Shown here piece by piece: positions 1 to 6,971 of a DNA stretch of 11,530 nucleotides. The stretch is from an uncultured Gammaproteobacteria bacterium (GTDB taxonomy: Bacteria > Pseudomonadota > Gammaproteobacteria > UBA9214): positions 1 through 11,530 of the forward strand of contig CAJQPV010000128.1 of assembly GCA_905480305.1 (NCBI GenBank). Direction: 5' to 3'. The position numbers and the translations under genes were made by a program. The stretch's first letter is position 1. Each line of letters starts with the position of its first letter. The notes under the pieces are model-generated. The model did no database searches and had not been told where the DNA came from. It was given only the letters and a program-made list of their open reading frames with translations.

Positions 1-478
<478 letters not shown>

Positions 479-586
479 ATAACACCCAAGCAGTTGGTGT
501 TCTACTGGTTAAAGCAGGCAACATACTTGCCATTACAACTTCTCTAACATGCGGAAACAGATGTATTTCTGTTGCTGCGAACAGTT
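479..586 (+). other. 23S-5S internal transcribed spacer
   Basis: This spacer of about 108 nt holds no tRNA. Two small hairpins are visible: AACACC/GGTGTT (481-486 with 496-501) and AACAGA/TCTGTT (556-561 with 568-573). They may take part in processing of the rRNA precursor, but that role is inferred from position only. Confidence 0.8.
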
Positions 587-704
587 TGCCTGGCGGCATT
601 AGCAAGTGGGAACCACCCGATCCCATCTCGAACTCGGAAGTGAAACTGCTTAGCGCCGATGATAGTGTGGGAGATCCCATGTGAAAGTAGGTCACTGCCA
701 GGCT
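587..704 (+). rRNA. rrf: 5S ribosomal RNA
   Basis: The gene opens with TGCCTGGCGGC and closes with ACTGCCAGGC, which pair as the terminal helix I. Internal 5S landmarks are present: CGAACTCGGAAGTGAAAC in loops B/C and GCGCCGATGATAGTGTGGG in the helix IV-V region. The length of about 118-120 nt fits a bacterial 5S. It lies downstream of the 23S gene in the normal rrn order and is closed by a terminator. The ends could shift by one or two bases. Confidence 0.98.
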
Positions 705-715
705 TTTAACAAGTA

Positions 716-746
716 ATACCCGGTCCTTGTGGCCGGGTATTTTTTT
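716..746 (+). terminator. Intrinsic terminator of the rRNA operon
   Basis: A perfect 8-bp stem, ATACCCGG (716-723) with CCGGGTAT (733-740), carries a 9-nt loop and runs directly into seven T (740-746). It follows the 5S gene by about 12 nt and no tRNA lies between, so it ends the rrn transcript. Confidence 0.93.
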
Positions 747-821
747 GTCCGAATTATGGCTGCCAGGTCATGATTTCCTTGCTGCCGGGAAACTCGAGTG
801 AAACAGGTGGTTGTTTTCCTG

Positions 822-863
822 TTAACATTCAGCGTCTCTATGCGTTAAATAAACAAGGAAGGG
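822..863 (+). promoter_or_regulatory. Weak promoter candidate and ribosome binding site of ppk2
   Basis: TTAACA (822-827) and TTAAAT (845-850) are separated by 17 bp and resemble -35/-10 hexamers, with 5/6 and 4/6 matches. The predicted start (about 857) would fall inside the Shine-Dalgarno AAGGAAGGG (855-863), which makes this promoter doubtful. The ribosome binding site itself is convincing: it lies 7 nt before the ATG at 871. The rest of 747-821 shows no clear element. Confidence 0.3.
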
Positions 864-870
864 TGAATTC

Positions 871-1710
871 ATGGCAAAAAAACACAAAAAAACCAAACCA
901 GCTAAACAGGCAGCCCACGATAATAAAAAAGGAAAATTATCCAGAAAGTATTACGAGCAGGAACTGGAAAAGCTGCAGGGCGAGCTCGTCAAGCTGCAAT
1001 TCTGGGTGAGAAAGACCGGTGCCAAGGTTATTATCGTCTTTGAGGGTCGCGATGCGGCCGGCAAGGGCGGGGTCATCAAGCGCATCACGGAGCGGGTAAG
1101 TCCAAGGGTTTTCAAGGTGATAGCCCTGCCGGCACCGTCAGAGCGCGAGAAGAGCCAGTTGTATATACAGCGCTATTTAAAGCACTTCCCGGCGGCGGGG
1201 GAGGTTGTCATGTTCGATCGCAGTTGGTACAACCGTGCCGGGGTCGAGCGTGTCATGGGTTTTTGCACCGATCGTGAGTACCAGCGCTTTATGAAATTGG
1301 CACCAGCGTTTGAAAGGGTGCTCGCCGACAACGATACACTCCTGATCAAGTACTGGTTCGACGTGAGCATGGATGAGCAGCAACGCCGCTTCCAGGACCG
1401 TATCGATGATGAGCGCAAGCAATGGAAGCTGAGCCCGATGGATACCGAATCCTTCAACCGCTGGTATGACTATTCACGTGCGCGGGATGCCATGTTCGAG
1501 GTCACTGATACGGACGACGCACCCTGGCACGTTGTGCCCTCTGATGACAAAAAGCGTGCCCGCCTGAATTGTATTTCCCATCTGCTCAGTACGATTCCCT
1601 ACAAGGAACTGACGCGTCCCAAGGTGAAACTCGGCAAACGCGACCTGAAGGGCAAGTACGATGATGAGACGCCGCTCAAGACCCGGCGCATTGTCCCTGC
1701 TAAATACTAG
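871..1710 (+). CDS. ppk2: Polyphosphate kinase 2, class I (PPK2)
   Basis: This cytoplasmic enzyme of 279 aa transfers phosphate between polyP and nucleotides. Class I PPK2s typically act on nucleoside diphosphates (polyP + ADP/GDP to ATP/GTP). Residues 1-25 are a very Lys-rich basic tail. The Walker A loop GRDAAGKGG is at 59-67 and the Walker B block FDRSWYNRAGVERVMGF at 115-131. The NRAGVE variant is the class I form, unlike GRVLVE in the PAP domain of this window. The lid region with KQWKLSPMD is near 183-191 and the family end motif TIPY at 241-244. A strong Shine-Dalgarno sits 7 nt before this ATG. The gene stands alone downstream of the rrn terminator and converges on the 2PGK-like gene. 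Family assignment is secure; the preferred nucleotide is inferred. Confidence 0.95.
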   Translation: MAKKHKKTKPAKQAAHDNKKGKLSRKYYEQELEKLQGELVKLQFWVRKTGAKVIIVFEGRDAAGKGGVIKRITERVSPRVFKVIALPAPSEREKSQLYIQRYLKHFPAAGEVVMFDRSWYNRAGVERVMGFCTDREYQRFMKLAPAFERVLADNDTLLIKYWFDVSMDEQQRRFQDRIDDERKQWKLSPMDTESFNRWYDYSRARDAMFEVTDTDDAPWHVVPSDDKKRARLNCISHLLSTIPYKELTRPKVKLGKRDLKGKYDDETPLKTRRIVPAKY

Positions 1711-1850
1711 GCCAGCTTCGGTCGCAGTGCTCTGGCCGGAGCGACAGGTTGCTCAGTGTTTCTCCAGGCTGGACATGCAGGTATCAGCAAACTTCTCGCA
1801 AAAGACTGTGGAGTTTTGCAAGAAGAGAAAGGTCTGCTGGTGCTTTTGCT
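1711..1850. other. Convergent intergenic region with several hairpins
   Basis: This 140-nt gap between two convergent genes encodes no recognisable protein. A 6-bp hairpin GGCCAG/CTGGCC (1710-1715 with 1732-1737) starts at the last base of the ppk2 stop codon and competes with GCTC/GAGC (1729-1732 with 1739-1742). Neither is followed by a T-run. A TTTTGC/GCAAAA hairpin (1844-1849 with 1855-1860) brackets the stop codon of the minus-strand gene. Confidence 0.5.
1792..1825 (-). terminator. Terminator-like stem-loop after the 2PGK-like gene
   Basis: Arms CTTCTCGCAAAA (1792-1803) and TTTTGCAAGAAG (1814-1825) form a 12-bp stem. On the minus-strand transcript the single non-Watson-Crick position is a G-U wobble; on the plus transcript it is a C-A mismatch. 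It therefore suits the minus gene better, whose stop lies about 26 nt upstream. Only three T follow on the minus strand, so it may be a 3'-end-protecting stem rather than an efficient terminator. Confidence 0.4.
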
Positions 1851-3044
1851 TCATGCAAAAACGTCTTGTGGCGATGCGTTGAAATCTTTTGCCAGTGTTT
1901 CGATGGTGATGCGCATGATTTCACGAAACACCTTGTCCCTGTCATTGTTAATGACAATAGCTTTGTTTGCGCGGTCTGCCTCGGACAGAAGGTAGGATTG
2001 CAGGCGCCAGATTTCATCAAAATGTTTAAGGTAGCGACTCGCTCTACGCTCCGGGACATCGGCGCCTCGACCTTGAATTCTTTGCTGTAACTGTTTGCGC
2101 TTCAGCACGCCCAGCATGATGGGTATGACAACCGCGTCATCGTGTTTTGACAGTTTTTCCTCAATAGACGGATGAATGTGGACACCCTCAAGGATCAGTG
2201 ATACCCGTTCACGCAAGGCGCGCTGGGTGACTGCTTCAATGGCAACGGCGAGTAAATCTGCCTGGCTGCGGTAGCCATTCACCAGCAGTGTATCGGAGAC
2301 ATCATCAATGACTTCCGGGCTGCCTGGCAGAGCCTTCCAGGCGGTGAATGATGAAGTATGCAGTACTGGTACCAGTTGCTCGGGCATCATGATACGCATG
2401 ACTTCTCGCAGCATATCGGTTGACTGGGTGCGTACGATATCCAGACGGTTCGCAAGCATGGTGGCAACGGTGCTTTTGCCGCAGCCGGCCGTACCACCTA
2501 TAAGAAAAATTATGGGTTTGCCGCTGTTGACGAAATCACGCCATACCAGCCAGCGATGGGCGACTGCCGGTCCGAGTCCGCTCGACTGTCGCAAATACCT
2601 GTAGGTTAGTTCACTGAGTCGTCGTGATGCCAGTTTTTCAATGCGTCGGTCAAGCAGATGTTTGTATACGGTGGCCACTACATCTATGGCCTCGTCACTG
2701 CTGAGGCCGATGTTTTCGAGACCGTGCTGATACTCGAGTCTGGAAAATTGCGTTATCTGCCCGTCCCGTTGTTCCACCTGCAGGGCAAAGGGACTTTTCT
2801 CTTGCTCATATCGGACCAGTACATCCTTTCCATCAGAACGGGCTTTTAGCAGCTTGATGACCCGTTGACGCAGATCATCGCTTGTTATCACCGGCTGATT
2901 ATCAAGATCGTCGCGAATTCCCGTCGCCAGCTCATGAGCTGAGTCGAATGACAGTCCTGAATCCTGTAGAGAGCGAATCAGGATGCCGCGCAGGAACGGA
3001 ACGCGTGTATTGTCTTCCAGGTCTTCAACGAGAGTCTTTGCCAT
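1851..3044 (-). CDS. 2-phosphoglycerate kinase-like P-loop protein with tandem ATP-cone-like repeats
   Basis: This 397-aa protein has no signal peptide or membrane segment. The C-terminal half is a P-loop kinase: Walker A GGTAGCGKST (183-192), a putative substrate/base segment STDMLREVMR (208-217), and LEGVHIHP (285-292). These motifs recall archaeal 2-phosphoglycerate kinase and zeta-toxin-like small-molecule kinases. The N-terminal half holds two similar units starting at F17 and F100. They align without gaps over 20 positions, sharing F17/F100, R19/R102, L26/L109, G30/G113, L31/L114, S32/S115, D34/D117 and A36/A119, and look like ATP-cone nucleotide-sensing folds. The ATG at 3044 has AGGA 6 nt upstream. 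It converges on ppk2 and diverges from pap, sharing a dyad-rich promoter. The true substrate is unknown; the 2PGK label is by resemblance, and bacteria are not known to need 2,3-cyclic diphosphoglycerate. Confidence 0.75.
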   Translation of the reverse strand: MAKTLVEDLEDNTRVPFLRGILIRSLQDSGLSFDSAHELATGIRDDLDNQPVITSDDLRQRVIKLLKARSDGKDVLVRYEQEKSPFALQVEQRDGQITQFSRLEYQHGLENIGLSSDEAIDVVATVYKHLLDRRIEKLASRRLSELTYRYLRQSSGLGPAVAHRWLVWRDFVNSGKPIIFLIGGTAGCGKSTVATMLANRLDIVRTQSTDMLREVMRIMMPEQLVPVLHTSSFTAWKALPGSPEVIDDVSDTLLVNGYRSQADLLAVAIEAVTQRALRERVSLILEGVHIHPSIEEKLSKHDDAVVIPIMLGVLKRKQLQQRIQGRGADVPERRASRYLKHFDEIWRLQSYLLSEADRANKAIVINNDRDKVFREIMRITIETLAKDFNASPQDVFA

Positions 3045-3086
3045 AGATGATCCTGCTTGCTAGCCTGTTATGGCTATGGGTTACGA

Positions 3087-3120
3087 ACCCGTATTATAAG
3101 AGGATAATTGTATTACGGGT
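3087..3120. promoter_or_regulatory. Dyad-symmetric operator candidate in the divergent promoter region
   Basis: ACCCGTA (3087-3093) and TACGGGT (3114-3120) are perfect inverted arms. Nested inside are ATTAT (3093-3097) and ATAAT (3104-3108). A second small dyad, GGGTT/AACCC (3078-3082 with 3086-3090), overlaps the left arm. The element lies between the two divergent -10 candidates, where a regulator could act on both genes. No regulator family is recognised. Confidence 0.45.
3093..3098 (-). promoter_or_regulatory. -10 element of the 2PGK-like gene
   Basis: On the minus strand this reads TATAAT, a perfect sigma70 -10 consensus. The predicted start near 3086 leaves a leader of about 42 nt to the ATG at 3044. 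No good -35 hexamer lies 16-18 bp upstream; the dyad occupies that place, which fits activator-dependent or repressible control. Confidence 0.5.
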
Positions 3121-3126
3121 ACCGGT

Positions 3127-3132
3127 TAAAAT
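3127..3132 (+). promoter_or_regulatory. -10 element of pap
   Basis: TAAAAT matches the -10 consensus at 5 of 6 positions. A start near 3139 would leave a leader of about 33 nt containing the Shine-Dalgarno AGGAGGG (3160-3166), and would exclude the in-frame ATG at 3133 from the transcript. The -35 region is poor and overlaps the right arm of the dyad at 3114-3120. Confidence 0.4.
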
Positions 3133-3171
3133 ATGGCGCCTGACACCGACCGTAGTATCAGGAGGGTAGTT

Positions 3172-4743
3172 ATGTTCAGAGCAGCTGAGCTTGGACAGAA
3201 GGTTACAAAAAACGACTTTAATGAGCGGGAACCCCTGCTGCGGCAGGCATTGCTCGAGGCGCAGGCTAATCTCATGACGACCGGCAATTTTCCGGTCATT
3301 GTTGTGTTTGCCGGCGTCGATGGTGCAGGTAAGGGGGAAACCGTTAATCTTCTAAATGAATGGATGGATCCACGCTGGCTGATTACCAGGGCCTTTGACG
3401 AGCCTTCCGATGAAGAGCGTGATCGCCCCGAATACTGGCGTTTCTGGCGCAATTTGCCGCCAAAGGGCCACGTTGGCCTGTTCCTGAGTTCCTGGTATTC
3501 ACAGCCGATACTGCGCCGGGTGCATGACCAGGATGATCCGGCCGATTTCGATAAACAGCTGGATCGTATTATGGCATTCGAGAAGGCCCTCACCGATGAT
3601 GGCGCACTGATCATCAAGTTCTGGATGCACCTGGGCCATGATGTGCAGAAACGACGTCTGAAAAAGCTTGAAAAAGACCCACTGACCAGCTGGCGTGTCA
3701 CCGAGCAGGACTGGGACCACTGGAAGATTTATGACCGCTTTGAATCGGCGGCGGAACGCACCATCATGCGTACCAGTACCGGTACTGCGCCCTGGACGAT
3801 CGTCGAGGGCGCTGATTCGAACTACCGCAGTCTGATGGTCGGGGGCATTATACGCGATGAGATAAACCGCCATCTTGAGGTGCGGCAGAAGAAAGCATTA
3901 GTGCTGGAAGCACTGGTGGCGCAGCGCCAGTCAGACGAGCTGGAGAAACAAGAAACAGCGCCGGATTCCTCTACAGCCACGACAGGTGAATCGACTGGCG
4001 TGCCCGAACCTTTGCCAGGCGCAACGGTACTGTCCAGTCTGGATCTGTCACGGCAGTTGGCAAAATCGGACTACAAAAAACAGTTAATAAAATGTCAGGC
4101 ACGCCTGAACCAGCTGCATCGCAAGGCACTGCAGAAGAAGATCTCGACCATCATGCTGTTCGAGGGACCTGATGCCGCTGGCAAGGGTGGCGCAATTCGC
4201 CGGGTTACTGCGGCACTGGATGCACGTCACTACCAGGTTTTCCCGATTGCTGCACCAACGGATGAGGAACGGGCCCATCATTATCTGTGGCGTTTCTGGC
4301 GTCATTTGTCTCGCGCCGGGCGGATTAATATTTTTGATCGCAGCTGGTATGGGCGCGTGCTGGTGGAACGTGTTGAAGGGTTTGCCACCGAGGACGAGTG
4401 GAAGCGGGCCTACGCCGAGATTAATGAGTTCGAGGAAGAATTGACGGACCATGGCATTCTGCTACTGAAATACTGGGTGCATATTAGCAAGGATGAGCAG
4501 TTGAAACGTTTCGAGGCGCGGAAACTGGTCCCCCACAAGCGCTGGAAACTGACCGAGGAAGACTGGCGCAACCGCGAGAAATGGGGTGACTATGAGTATG
4601 CTGTCAACGATATCGACGAGCATACCAGTACCCATTCTGCTCCATGGATACTGGTGGAGGGTAACGACAAGCGCTTTGCACGCATCAAGGTGATCAGTAC
4701 TTTTTGTGACCGGCTGGAAGCGATGCTTGAGGCTAATGAATAG
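3172..4743 (+). CDS. pap: Polyphosphate:AMP phosphotransferase (two-domain PPK2, class II)
   Basis: This 523-aa cytoplasmic enzyme carries two PPK2 folds in tandem and, by family knowledge, makes ADP from AMP and polyP. Domain 1 (about 1-235) has Walker A GVDGAGKG (48-55), but its Walker B block reads FLSSWYS (104-110) instead of FDRSWY. Domain 2 (about 295-520) has Walker A GPDAAGKGG (332-340) and an intact FDRSWYGRVLVERVEGF (388-404), the class II form. The inactive-looking first domain is normal for PAPs. A linker rich in Ser, Thr, Glu and Pro (about 253-290) makes it somewhat longer than the usual 475-500 aa. The start at 3172 is chosen because AGGAGGG lies 5 nt upstream and the protein then begins MFRAAELG, like known PAPs; an in-frame ATG at 3133 lacks a Shine-Dalgarno. 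A palindrome with an FNR-type box begins 25 nt after the stop. Confidence 0.95.
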   Translation: MFRAAELGQKVTKNDFNEREPLLRQALLEAQANLMTTGNFPVIVVFAGVDGAGKGETVNLLNEWMDPRWLITRAFDEPSDEERDRPEYWRFWRNLPPKGHVGLFLSSWYSQPILRRVHDQDDPADFDKQLDRIMAFEKALTDDGALIIKFWMHLGHDVQKRRLKKLEKDPLTSWRVTEQDWDHWKIYDRFESAAERTIMRTSTGTAPWTIVEGADSNYRSLMVGGIIRDEINRHLEVRQKKALVLEALVAQRQSDELEKQETAPDSSTATTGESTGVPEPLPGATVLSSLDLSRQLAKSDYKKQLIKCQARLNQLHRKALQKKISTIMLFEGPDAAGKGGAIRRVTAALDARHYQVFPIAAPTDEERAHHYLWRFWRHLSRAGRINIFDRSWYGRVLVERVEGFATEDEWKRAYAEINEFEEELTDHGILLLKYWVHISKDEQLKRFEARKLVPHKRWKLTEEDWRNREKWGDYEYAVNDIDEHTSTHSAPWILVEGNDKRFARIKVISTFCDRLEAMLEANE

Positions 4744-4768
4744 TCGTTCAATCGTCGCTGTTTTCACA

Positions 4769-4796
4769 GCCATGTTTGATCCAGATCAAACATGGC
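4769..4796. promoter_or_regulatory. 28-bp perfect palindrome containing an FNR/Anr-type box
   Basis: Two 13-bp arms (4769-4781 and 4784-4796) are perfect inverted repeats around a CA centre. The core TTGATCCAGATCAA (4776-4789) matches the FNR/Anr/Dnr operator TTGAT-N4-ATCAA at every position. No T-run follows on either strand, so it is not a standard intrinsic terminator, although in RNA it could also protect the pap 3' end. Confidence 0.8.
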
Positions 4797-4824
4797 GAGT
4801 CACTCAGAGTCTAGAATCCTACCC
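4776..4824 (+). promoter_or_regulatory. Class II FNR-dependent promoter of the PhoU-like/PiT pair
   Basis: TAGAAT (4812-4817) is a 5/6 match to the -10 consensus and predicts a start at about 4824. The FNR-type box centre (4782.5) then lies at -41.5, the textbook position for class II FNR/CRP activation, where the regulator replaces the -35 contact. A second TAGAAT at 4827-4832 would put the box at -56.5, which fits less well. The leader to the ATG at 4878 is about 54 nt. Sequence cannot tell which CRP/FNR-family protein binds. Confidence 0.65.
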
Positions 4825-4877
4825 ATTAGAATCGGCCTGCCACCTTATTGCAGTGTAGGCCAGAGGAGATCATAACC

Positions 4878-5558
4878 ATGTCATCCACAAATCCATTTGC
4901 CAACCTGTTTGGCAAGTCACCTTTCAAGGCCTTGCAGGTCCATATGCGTATCGTGCTCGAATGCGCCCGCGAAATCCCACCTTTGTTTGAATCACTGGCT
5001 GCGGGTGACCAGGGGGGGGTAGTGGCCGCCAAAGAGAAGATCTTCGAGAAGGAAGCCGAGGCCGACAGAATCAAGAATGATCTGCGTGGCGCACTGCCTA
5101 AAAGTCTGTTTATGCCTGTGGATCGGCGTGACTTGCTGGAGGTTTTGCAGATGCAGGATTCGATCGCCGACACCGCCCAGGATATTGCCGGGTTGCTGAT
5201 CGAGCGGCGCATGGAAATACCGGATTTCATGCAGCAGCCGATGCTGGCGCTGGCACGTCGCAGTGTTGATGCCTGTGAACAGTCGGCGAAAATAATCGAG
5301 GAACTGGACGAACTGCTGGCCATGGGGTTTCGTGGGCGCGAAGCGGACAGGGTCGAAAAAATGGTCGAGCAGCTGAATCTGATTGAAGACGACACGGATG
5401 AACTCGGTATTGAGCTGGCTCGTCACCTGTTTGAGCATGAAGACGAAATCAAGCCGGTTTCCGTCATGATGTGGTACCAACTCATCGAGTGGGTTGGTGA
5501 TCTGGCAGATTATGCCGAGAAGGTGGGTGACCGTCTGCGGCTGCTGATCGCAAGATGA
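4878..5558 (+). CDS. PhoU-like Pit accessory protein (DUF47/TIGR00153 family)
   Basis: This 226-aa, mostly alpha-helical, charged soluble protein opens with FGKSPFKALQVHM (11-23), typical of the DUF47/TIGR00153 group usually encoded beside PiT permeases. It carries PhoU-type acidic ExxxD and DxxxD pairs in both halves: E59/D63, D94/D98, E170/D174, and a run with D208, D211 and E214. In PhoU relatives such residues bind metals. The likely role is control of the adjacent PiT transporter at the membrane, inferred from family and position. ATG 4878 is preferred: GAGGAG (4863-4868) lies 9 nt upstream and the sequence becomes MSSTNPFANL. A TTG at 4848 would add ten residues without support. PiT follows 50 nt later on the same strand, and an FNR-type promoter precedes the pair. 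Confidence 0.9.
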   Translation: MSSTNPFANLFGKSPFKALQVHMRIVLECAREIPPLFESLAAGDQGGVVAAKEKIFEKEAEADRIKNDLRGALPKSLFMPVDRRDLLEVLQMQDSIADTAQDIAGLLIERRMEIPDFMQQPMLALARRSVDACEQSAKIIEELDELLAMGFRGREADRVEKMVEQLNLIEDDTDELGIELARHLFEHEDEIKPVSVMMWYQLIEWVGDLADYAEKVGDRLRLLIAR

Positions 5559-5608
5559 GCTGCAGACCGTTATATACGCATATACAGACTCAGGTTATGG
5601 AATAAGCT

Positions 5609-6874
5609 ATGGAGATAATTGCAACGTACGGTTTTATATTCATGGCCATGGCCGTTGTCTTCGGGCTGTATATGACCTGGGGTATTGGCGCCAATGATGT
5701 AGCCAATGCCATGGGGACGTCCGTGGGATCGGGTGCCATTACGGTCAAACAGGCAATTATAATTGCCGCCATCTTCGAATTTGCGGGTGCGTTTATTGCC
5801 GGCGGCAATGTCACCAAGACGATCCGCAAAGGCATTATTGATCCTTCGTCGATCGTCAACCAGCCGGAGATTCTGGTATACGGCATGCTCGCCGCCCTGC
5901 TGGCGGCTGGCATCTGGTTAATGATCGCTTCATCCAGGGGATGGCCGGTCTCGACCACGCACTCCATTATCGGTGCCGTCATCGGATTTGCTGTGGTGGG
6001 TATCGGGGTCGATGCGGTGGAATGGGGCAAGGTTGGCCAGATTGCGGCCAGCTGGGTGGTGTCACCGCTACTGGGCGGGACCATTGCCTTCCTGCTGATG
6101 ATGAGTATCCGTCGACTTATTCTGAATACGAAGAATCCGTTCCAGAGTGCAAAACGCTGGGGGCCTGGCTACGTCTTTCTGGTCGGTTTTATCATTTCCC
6201 TTGTTACCTTGTTCAAGGGCCTGAAACATCTGAACGTCGAGCTGACTATCGGTATGAGTTTCCTGGTGGCGGTGGTTTTCGGGATGGTCCTGGCTGGCGT
6301 TGGCTGGTACCTGATCAGCCGTATTGATATTGACCCGGGGGCTGACCGGGACTTCCACTTTGCCAGCGTGGAGAAAGTTTTTACTCCCATGATGATATTC
6401 ACCGCCTGTGCGATGGCCTTCGCACATGGATCGAACGATGTCGCCAACGGCATTGCCCCGCTTGCCGCCGTTATCAGTATTGTGCAATCCGGCGGTGAAG
6501 TCGCACAAAAGGCGGCCTTGCCTCTGTGGATACTGGTGCTTGGTGGTACCGGTATCGTCGTCGGTCTGGCGACCATGGGCTACCGGGTGATGAAGACCAT
6601 CGGCAGCGGTATTACCCAGCTCACGCCAAGCCGTGGTTATTGTGCAACGTTGGCGGCGGCTTCAACCGTGGTGCTGGCGTCGCGTACCGGTCTGCCGGTC
6701 TCCACAACGCATATCGCCGTGGGTGCCGTGATTGGTGTCGGTTTGGCGCGCGGTGTCGGGGCGATTGATTTGCGTGTGATCGGCAACATCGTGGTCTCCT
6801 GGGTCGTAACATTGCCGGTTGGTGCCGCACTGGCGGCACTGTTCTTTTTCACCCTGAAAGGCATGTTTTCATAA
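5609..6874 (+). CDS. pit: PiT-family inorganic phosphate permease
   Basis: This 421-aa polytopic inner-membrane carrier moves Pi with a coupling cation. It shows the two-fold internal repeat of the family: GANDVANA (27-34) with PVSTTH (113-118) in the first half, and GSNDVANG (274-281) with PVSTTH (363-368) in the second. A polar cytoplasmic loop near 170-185 and a longer polar stretch around 238-256 separate the halves. GANDVANAMGT followed by VGSGAITVKQA resembles SLC20/Pho89 sodium-phosphate carriers more than E. coli PitA, so Na+ coupling is plausible but inferred. The Shine-Dalgarno before ATG 5609 is weak (GGA at 5599-5601), which suggests dependence on translation of the gene 50 nt upstream. 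PiT carriers are reversible, so export is possible if internal Pi is high. Confidence 0.95.
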   Translation: MEIIATYGFIFMAMAVVFGLYMTWGIGANDVANAMGTSVGSGAITVKQAIIIAAIFEFAGAFIAGGNVTKTIRKGIIDPSSIVNQPEILVYGMLAALLAAGIWLMIASSRGWPVSTTHSIIGAVIGFAVVGIGVDAVEWGKVGQIAASWVVSPLLGGTIAFLLMMSIRRLILNTKNPFQSAKRWGPGYVFLVGFIISLVTLFKGLKHLNVELTIGMSFLVAVVFGMVLAGVGWYLISRIDIDPGADRDFHFASVEKVFTPMMIFTACAMAFAHGSNDVANGIAPLAAVISIVQSGGEVAQKAALPLWILVLGGTGIVVGLATMGYRVMKTIGSGITQLTPSRGYCATLAAASTVVLASRTGLPVSTTHIAVGAVIGVGLARGVGAIDLRVIGNIVVSWVVTLPVGAALAALFFFTLKGMFS

Positions 6875-6901
6875 GGCATCACTGCAGTCCCGTATACCTC
6901 T

Positions 6902-6917
6902 TCTCCCCCCAGGGAGA
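6902..6917 (+). other. Hairpin downstream of pit
   Basis: TCTCCC (6902-6907) and GGGAGA (6912-6917) form a perfect 6-bp stem with a 4-nt loop. No T-run follows, so termination is uncertain. A 7-bp inverted pair AGATAAA/TTTATCT follows within 6920-6955. The region could reduce read-through from pit into the next gene. Confidence 0.35.
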
Positions 6918-6971
6918 TGGGATAAGATAAAGTTAACTGGCTGGTTTTATCTCTCCTCACCGGGATGTTTG

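Noticed and set aside
479..586. tRNA in the 23S-5S spacer or after the 5S gene
   Set aside because: No cloverleaf, TTCGAATC-type T-arm or anticodon arm could be found, and the terminator follows the 5S directly.
1940..1956. TGTCATT-gtt-AATGACA, resembling Pho-box half sites (CTGTCAT)
   Set aside because: It lies inside the 2PGK-like coding region and its arms are inverted, whereas Pho boxes are direct repeats. No convincing Pho box was found upstream of any intact gene here.
3126..3701. Long antisense reading frame opposite pap, and similar ones opposite the PhoU-like gene (4826-5395) and pit (5590-6084)
   Set aside because: Their Ser/Arg- or Ala/Pro-rich compositions are those of reverse-complemented coding sequence. 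They have no recognisable motif and overlap well-supported genes.
3775..3786. AGTACCGGTACT 12-bp palindrome
   Set aside because: It sits inside the pap coding sequence and reads as ordinary codons (Ser-Thr-Gly-Thr), with no reason to infer a site.
4769..4796. The palindrome as a plain intrinsic terminator of pap
   Set aside because: No T-run follows on either strand, and the core plus its spacing to TAGAAT fits an FNR-type operator much better.
4848..4877. TTG start for the PhoU-like gene at 4848
   Set aside because: It lies upstream of the clear GAGGAG ribosome binding site, which serves the ATG at 4878, and adds residues outside the family N-terminus.
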